From positions 62,001-126,000 of the forward strand of contig JBMNVE010000001.1 of assembly GCA_050946655.1 (NCBI GenBank): a stretch of 64,000 bases of DNA, given 5' to 3'. The notes under the pieces were generated by a model. That model was not told the origin of the DNA. It searched no databases and saw only the letters and a program-made list of their open reading frames with translations. The position numbers and the translations under genes are program-made. Source of the DNA: JAXGRD01 sp050946655 (GTDB lineage: Bacteria > Bacillota > Clostridia > Peptostreptococcales > Anaerovoracaceae). Shown piece after piece: positions 59,485-64,000 of the stretch (position 1 is the stretch's first letter; every line of letters starts with the position of its first letter).

Positions 59485-60078
59485 ATGGCTGAAATTATCC
59501 TTGCTTCTGCCTCGCCTAGAAGAATAGATATGTTTTTGACCCGGGGATTTATTGCCCGGGTCTCTCCTTCTCATGTGGAGGAAAGCCTTCCCTTCCCCTT
59601 GACTCACCGAGAATCGGTCATGTATCTGGCTCTAAAAAAGGCTATGGCAACAAAGGAAAGTTTAACAAAGGCGGAAACACTCACGGGAAGAGAGATCATT
59701 GTAGGTGCCGATACCACAGTGATCTCCCGAAAAGGGACTATGCTGGGGAAACCGGCAGATAAAGAAGAGGCCCTGGCTGCCCTTCTTTCCATGAGAGACA
59801 CCTATCACTTCGTCATGACGGGGGTTGCCATAATCGGGAACACATCTTCCCTGTGCTTCTACGAGACCACCAAGGTCTTCTTTTCCCATTATTCCCGAGA
59901 GGATCTTCTCCCCTACCTTGATACCGATGAGCCGTATGACAAGGCCGGCGGCTATGCCATTCAAGGGACCTTCGAAAAATATGTCTCTCGCATAGAGGGG
60001 GATAAAAATAACGTCATCGGGTTTCCGATGACGCGCTTTCAACAGGAATTACAATCTTTTTTACCCTTGGACGGATAA
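59485..60078 (+). CDS. maf: Maf-family nucleoside triphosphate pyrophosphatase
   Basis: 197 residues. It hydrolyses dTTP/UTP or modified nucleotides and is linked to septum regulation in Bacillus. Signatures are ILASASPRR, VGADTTVIS and the YDKAGGYAIQG loop. AGGAGGAG precedes the ATG. Its 3' end overlaps the convergent gatD gene by 18 bases. Confidence 0.95.
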   Translation: MAEIILASASPRRIDMFLTRGFIARVSPSHVEESLPFPLTHRESVMYLALKKAMATKESLTKAETLTGREIIVGADTTVISRKGTMLGKPADKEEALAALLSMRDTYHFVMTGVAIIGNTSSLCFYETTKVFFSHYSREDLLPYLDTDEPYDKAGGYAIQGTFEKYVSRIEGDKNNVIGFPMTRFQQELQSFLPLDG

Positions 60079-60810
60079 TCTCTTTTCCATGTAATCATGG
60101 GCTTTATTTTCCAATTCATCATCCAAGGCAGAGAGATTTACTTCTCCATATTTCCGCACCAACGCTTTCTCTAGTAGCAAGTCACAGAGCTTGGGATTCT
60201 TGGGTAGCAGTGGTCCATGACTGTAGGATGCAAATACGTTCTTGTATCTTGCTCCCTCCGTCCCATCTTCTCCATTATTGCCACGGCCGCGGATGACCCT
60301 CCCCAAGGGCTTGACCCTATCCCCCAGGTAGGTCTTTCCCGAGTGGTTCTCAAAGCCCACCACAGTTTCCCCATGAAGGTCATCGCAGGCAAACATAAAG
60401 TTTCCGATCATCCTGTCCTTATGGCCAATGGTGTGGATATCCAGGCAGCCCATGAAATCATACTGCTTTCCATCATGGGTCTGATAATAGTTCCCCAGGA
60501 TCTGGTAGCCTCCACAGATGGCCAGAAAAACTTTTTCTTCGTCGATTGCACTCTCAATCTCTCTTTTTTTATATCGATTGGCATCCTCCAAAAGGACAGA
60601 CTGTTCAAAGTCCTGTCCTCCTCCCATGAAGAAGATATCGTGATCCGATGCCCGCAGGGGCTCTCCCACCGGCAATTCCGTCACCTTGCATCCGATCCCC
60701 CGCCACTTGAGCCGATTGACCAGGCAGAGGATGTTTCCCGTATCTCCGTAGAGGTTCAGCACATCCGGATACAGATGACATATATTGATTTCCATTTGGT
60801 TCCTATCCAT
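60061..60810 (-). CDS. gatD: Lipid II isoglutaminyl synthase, glutaminase subunit GatD
   Basis: 249 residues, a CobB/CobQ-type class I glutamine amidotransferase. The nucleophile Cys lies in FLAICGGYQILG and the catalytic His in ASYSHGPLLPKNP. It begins INICHLYPDVLNLYGDTGNI. With MurT it amidates the alpha-carboxyl of D-Glu in lipid II. An ATG at 60795 is an alternative start. It overlaps murT by no more than a few bases upstream and converges on maf. Confidence 0.95.
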   Translation of the reverse strand: MDRNQMEINICHLYPDVLNLYGDTGNILCLVNRLKWRGIGCKVTELPVGEPLRASDHDIFFMGGGQDFEQSVLLEDANRYKKREIESAIDEEKVFLAICGGYQILGNYYQTHDGKQYDFMGCLDIHTIGHKDRMIGNFMFACDDLHGETVVGFENHSGKTYLGDRVKPLGRVIRGRGNNGEDGTEGARYKNVFASYSHGPLLPKNPKLCDLLLEKALVRKYGEVNLSALDDELENKAHDYMEKRLSVQG

Positions 60811-60821
60811 GTATTTTCCCT

Positions 60822-62192
60822 TTACTCCCAAAAGTTCTTGTAACCGTATTTTTGGCTGATGATCCCGCGAAGGTCCATCATGGCCGTATAGGTGGGCATG
60901 ATGTACACAGGCCTATCCTGAGTTGTGATCTCCTCAAGGAGACTGTCCCAATTATCCATGGGGCGGATCTTCTCCCCGGGGAATCCTGCGTATTTCAAAC
61001 GCAATGCCATATCGTCCTTTCTGATCCCGGAAACCAAAATGGCGGACAGTTTGCCCTGGATCCGTTGCAGGATCTCAAAGTCCACATCCCATATCCAGGA
61101 GATATCCGTTCCGTCGGCATATTTGTCGTTGAGGCAAATGACGAAGAGGGCTTCCTCCTTCAGACCGGCCAAAAAATTCAGGACTTGATTGCATCCGGCG
61201 GGATTTTTAATGAGGATCATCCGCACAGGAGTCTCTCCAAGCATGAACTTCTCCATCCTTCCGAAACCACACTCAAAGTCGGAAAGGGCCTCAACCGCCT
61301 CCTTCTTGGAAAACCCCATCACATGGGCTACTGCCACTGCAGCCACACCGTTATAGATGTTATATCCGCCGGGAAGATTGATCACCGCCCGATAAGTTTC
61401 CCCCATAGCGTCAATCTGTATCTCGCTGTGATCCTCGTCGCTGGCCAGAACCTTGTCCACGGCCACCTGAGGTGCCGGCCTTTCATATCCACAGCCGGGG
61501 CAACGGTATTTCCCTAAATGTCCGAAGGTAACGTAGTCATATTCATATTCGGTCTTGCAGTAGATACAGTAGGGAGCATCGGAGGATTCTCTCACCCGCT
61601 CTTTATATATGGGTGTATTGACCCCAAAATAGATGACCTTGTTGGGGATCTCTCTACCCAAAGATGTGGTCATGGAGCAGTCGGCGTTAAGGCACACCGT
61701 GGCATGAGGTGAGTTTGTGATGCCGATCCTAATACTCTCCAAGGTATGGGTGATTTCACCGAAGCGATCCAGCTGGTCTCTGAACAAGTTGGTCACCAGA
61801 ACGCACTCCGGATCCACATATTTGCCTACTTTTTTGAAAGCCGCCTCATCGCACTCGATGAGGGCAATCTCCTTCTTGTTCTTGCCGGTCAAGGATGCAT
61901 TCGCCACGTATTCTGCGGTGATCCCCTCGATCAGGTTGGCACCGGACCGATTGGCAAAGTAGGATAGGCCGCTGTCCTTCAGGTTCTGCTCGATCATCCG
62001 GGAAGTGGTGGTCTTGCCGTTGGTCCCCGTGACAATAATCGTCCGGACGCCTTTGGCCAGTTGGCCCAGGATGTCCGGATAGATCTTTAGTGCCACCCGG
62101 CCGGGGAAACTGGTAGCTCCCCTTCCCATGGCTCTCATGATATTGCGGGTTATCTTGCAGGCCGCAACTGCTAAAAACACTCTAAATTTCAT
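60822..62192 (-). CDS. murT: Lipid II isoglutaminyl synthase, ligase subunit MurT
   Basis: 456 residues, Mur-ligase fold. The ATP loop is VTGTNGKTTTSRM. A Cys4 zinc ribbon lies inside the central domain (YCIYCKTEY and YRCPGCGYE). FECGFGRMEKF and the C-terminal DUF1727 region (LILIKNPAGCNQ, VCLNDKYADGTDISWIWDVDFE) are typical. It activates the D-Glu carboxyl and receives ammonia from GatD. The two genes are 12 bases apart in the order murT-gatD. Confidence 0.96.
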   Translation of the reverse strand: MKFRVFLAVAACKITRNIMRAMGRGATSFPGRVALKIYPDILGQLAKGVRTIIVTGTNGKTTTSRMIEQNLKDSGLSYFANRSGANLIEGITAEYVANASLTGKNKKEIALIECDEAAFKKVGKYVDPECVLVTNLFRDQLDRFGEITHTLESIRIGITNSPHATVCLNADCSMTTSLGREIPNKVIYFGVNTPIYKERVRESSDAPYCIYCKTEYEYDYVTFGHLGKYRCPGCGYERPAPQVAVDKVLASDEDHSEIQIDAMGETYRAVINLPGGYNIYNGVAAVAVAHVMGFSKKEAVEALSDFECGFGRMEKFMLGETPVRMILIKNPAGCNQVLNFLAGLKEEALFVICLNDKYADGTDISWIWDVDFEILQRIQGKLSAILVSGIRKDDMALRLKYAGFPGEKIRPMDNWDSLLEEITTQDRPVYIMPTYTAMMDLRGIISQKYGYKNFWE

Positions 62193-62204
62193 AAGGAGAT
62201 TTTA

Positions 62205-63695
62205 TCATATTCCTTTAAAGGTGGCAACGAAGGATTTGCCCGCCCAGTATGCCTGAAGGTTAAAGTCGTTCCACTTCTTCGTCTGAGACGGGGGGTCGAA
62301 CCGGTTGAGCATAAACTTGATTTCGCTCTTAAATTTTTCATCCTTTTCCCAGTGATACAGTTCAAGCAAATATGGCGAAGCCCCTGCCGAAAGATGGAGC
62401 ATAGCACCCCGGTCCACCTCTTTCAATGTCCCCGCCTTATATCGCTCCACATTATATTTAGCGATCTGTCCATCCACGTTCCCGTAGATCAAAACCATGA
62501 AGCAGAGAACAAAGGCGAGGACTCCGGCCCTGGTCCCGTTAAAGGTAGCAATTTGACGGATGAGCACCAAGGCAAATATGATCAGGACCAGTGCCATGAA
62601 CCAAAAGGTATATACCCTAAGCTGAGTCAACCCATAGGAGCTAATGTAAAGGGCCATCTTGCTCATGGCCGTAATGCACAAAAGCATGGTAAAGATTGCC
62701 ATCATAGCCATCAAGAAGCGAAAGGCCTTTGCCCTTCGGTCGCGAACAAAGATGTAGGAAAAACCACAGACCATGCCGTTGATCACTGTCACCAGGCACA
62801 GCTGAAAGAAGCCACCTCTTGCAAATTCCGCATAGGTGTAGCCGGTGGGAAGATATCCGCCAAATCCCCCAAAGAGGGTGCCGGCCTGCACCCCCATAAA
62901 GGCCAGGTATATGCCGCAGAGAGAAACCATGATAGCATATACTGTGGCCCCGGGGATGATCGCCACTTGAGTAGCTGCTAAGTCCAGTGACTCCTTTTGG
63001 GAAACAGCGTATCTGCTCCTGGCCTCTCCAAAGAGGAGTCCATACAAGTAAAATGCCACCGGGATACCAAAAACAAACTGGATGATCATGTTGACCACAT
63101 GGTGGGAGATGTTCATAGGAAGCATGACCATCATCTGTGCAAAAGCAGCGTCGGCCGAAATCAACAGCCTGGTCACAGCAAGAAGGATGGGGATGGCCAC
63201 CACAAGGCCCACCAAGGCCATAAGGATGTTCTTGCCGTTCCTCTTTTCCCTTCCTCCGTAGAAAACAGAGAAATGACAGGCACCAAAGTTGGCAAAGGGC
63301 ACCACAAAGAACTTCCGCCCCATCTCCGCCAAGGTATAAAGAGACAGTCTCCTATCTACCAAGTTCCCCACGGTAACGGCGATCCAGTAGATGTAGGCCA
63401 TTTGAGCAAAGAGGAATGCCAGATGTCGTTCCAAAACACTATCGAAAATAAAGAGGTTTGCGCCGCATAAAAGGATGATCCCGAGGGGCAGAAGGCTTCT
63501 CTTGTTCTGTTTGTATCCGTGACTGTGGGTATAGATGAGCCCAAAAGCCACCATGATGATCACCAGCAGGGCGCCTCCCAGTCCCTTGCCGTGACCTCCG
63601 GGCAATGCCCAGTACAGGTATCCGCACAGGATGGCGGACAGGCCAAACAATCGATCTCCCATGGAGAAAGAAAGGTCTTTGAGTCGGTTTGTCAT
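62205..63695 (-). CDS. Polytopic membrane protein (DUF4153/DUF4173-like)
   Basis: 496 residues with about 11-12 hydrophobic helices and a C-terminal soluble part of about 90 residues (NVDGQIAKYNVERYKAGTLKEVDRGAMLHL), the region conserved in DUF4153/DUF4173 proteins. Function unknown. AAGGAG lies 6 bases before ATG 63695, and the XRE gene ends just upstream (stop 63698), so the two are cotranscribed. A longer reading to 63734 would overlap that gene. Confidence 0.82.
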   Translation of the reverse strand: MTNRLKDLSFSMGDRLFGLSAILCGYLYWALPGGHGKGLGGALLVIIMVAFGLIYTHSHGYKQNKRSLLPLGIILLCGANLFIFDSVLERHLAFLFAQMAYIYWIAVTVGNLVDRRLSLYTLAEMGRKFFVVPFANFGACHFSVFYGGREKRNGKNILMALVGLVVAIPILLAVTRLLISADAAFAQMMVMLPMNISHHVVNMIIQFVFGIPVAFYLYGLLFGEARSRYAVSQKESLDLAATQVAIIPGATVYAIMVSLCGIYLAFMGVQAGTLFGGFGGYLPTGYTYAEFARGGFFQLCLVTVINGMVCGFSYIFVRDRRAKAFRFLMAMMAIFTMLLCITAMSKMALYISSYGLTQLRVYTFWFMALVLIIFALVLIRQIATFNGTRAGVLAFVLCFMVLIYGNVDGQIAKYNVERYKAGTLKEVDRGAMLHLSAGASPYLLELYHWEKDEKFKSEIKFMLNRFDPPSQTKKWNDFNLQAYWAGKSFVATFKGI

Positions 63696-63697
63696 GT

Positions 63698-63901
63698 TTA
63701 CTCCTTGTATTCCAGGATATCTCCCGGCTGACATTCCAAGACTCTACAGATTTCTTCCAAGGTTGAAAAGCGAACGGCTTTGGCTTTGTTGTTTTTTAGG
63801 ATGGAAAGGTTGGCCGGGGTGATGCCCACTTCTTTTGCCAGATCTCCTGCAGAGATCTTCCGCTTGGCCATGACCACATCCAGGTTTACAATGATTCCCA
63901 T
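63698..63901 (-). CDS. Small XRE-family regulator (YozG-like)
   Basis: 67 residues, nearly all one Cro/C1-type helix-turn-helix (KISAGDLAKEVGITPANLSILKNNKAKAVRFSTLEEICRVLECQPGDILEY). Proteins of this size are commonly paired with a DUF2975 membrane protein, as seen here. AGGAGG precedes the ATG. Targets unknown, with autoregulation likely. Confidence 0.92.
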   Translation of the reverse strand: MGIIVNLDVVMAKRKISAGDLAKEVGITPANLSILKNNKAKAVRFSTLEEICRVLECQPGDILEYKE

Positions 63902-63911
63902 GGATGCCCTC

Positions 63912-64000
63912 CTATATGGTGAAGTCGTTTTCCGTCTTGATGACGATAGCTTCTTCGATCACATTTTTCACAACACGGAGAATCAATCCAATGAATGCTG
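63912..64000 (-). CDS. DUF2975 membrane protein (C-terminal end only)
   Basis: The minus strand from base 64000 reads AFIGLILRVVKNVIEEAIVI.. and ends ENDFTI at the TAG at 63912-63914. This is the typical C-terminus of DUF2975 proteins, which precede XRE regulators of the YozG type. The rest lies outside the window. Confidence 0.75.
   Translation of the reverse strand, partial: AFIGLILRVVKNVIEEAIVIKTENDFTI

Noticed and set aside
1..64000. CRISPR array, prophage, insertion sequence, rRNA or replication origin
   Set aside because: No regularly spaced repeats, transposase, integrase, phage structural gene or rRNA sequence was seen in either strand.

Overview
This window reads as chromosome of an anaerobic, low-to-moderate-GC member of the Clostridia (Bacillota). 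The evidence is strong AGGAGG ribosome binding sites, RNase J, YqeK, HemZ, a fused SecDF, a bifunctional Rel enzyme, NiaR, the MurT/GatD pair that amidates lipid II in Gram-positives, an acyl-CoA/ETF fermentation operon, and an FprA-type flavodiiron protein. I see no prophage, transposase or CRISPR array. Species cannot be fixed from the sequence alone.

Layout. 1-15119 (all minus): a dense housekeeping block, RNase J (cut by the window edge), leuS, rsfS, yqeK, nadD, aspS, hisS, hemZ, a glyoxalase-II-like hydrolase, rel, then secDF and yajC. 15161-19148: tRNA-Leu(CAA), a long RND exporter and tRNA-Leu(GAG) with its own promoter and terminator. 19252-20746: an AbiE-type toxin-antitoxin pair behind a large double palindrome. 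20942-28642: aldehyde dehydrogenase, orphan peptide-binding lipoprotein, coaE, polA and two lipoproteins. 28838-30905: hisJ (plus) and hisD (minus), convergent. 30993-34223: lysA-dapB-dapA behind a clear lysine riboswitch. 34278-36077: gap and an unknown membrane protein. 36288-36430: tRNA-Pro(CGG) and a strong terminator. 36455-38160: a radical SAM protein with a long, highly structured upstream region that may be a structured RNA. 38301-38726: thioesterase. 38858-45737 (minus): one operon of CoA-transferase, iron alcohol dehydrogenase, crotonase, acyl-CoA dehydrogenase, EtfB and EtfA. 46100-49756 (plus): nadA-nadB-nadC-niaR. 49760-54101: a redox island comprising a BFD-type [2Fe-2S] protein, a flavodiiron protein, an acyl-CoA dehydrogenase/EtfA/rubredoxin triple fusion and a divergent Crp-family regulator. 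54181-56440: a possible small repeat element, then a GntR-controlled ABC transporter. 56569-60078 (plus): class A PBP and Maf. 60061-64000 (minus): GatD, MurT, a membrane protein, an XRE regulator and a truncated DUF2975 protein.

How the parts fit. The CoA-transferase-to-EtfA operon should carry out a butyrate-type reductive fermentation. It has no thiolase or 3-hydroxyacyl-CoA dehydrogenase, so the substrate may be a hydroxy-acid such as 4-hydroxybutyrate or 5-hydroxyvalerate. The most unusual locus is the redox island. One polypeptide joins an acyl-CoA dehydrogenase, the FAD-binding domain of EtfA and a rubredoxin, and it lies 13 bases upstream of a flavodiiron protein. Flavodiiron proteins reduce O2 or NO with electrons usually delivered by rubredoxin, so I infer a self-contained acyl-CoA-to-O2/NO electron path. 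A perfect 16-base Crp-type palindrome in the divergent promoter region is placed to activate this operon and repress the regulator gene. Other regulatory signals supported directly by sequence are the lysine riboswitch with its antiterminator, the AbiE double operator, a candidate NiaR site and a candidate GntR site.
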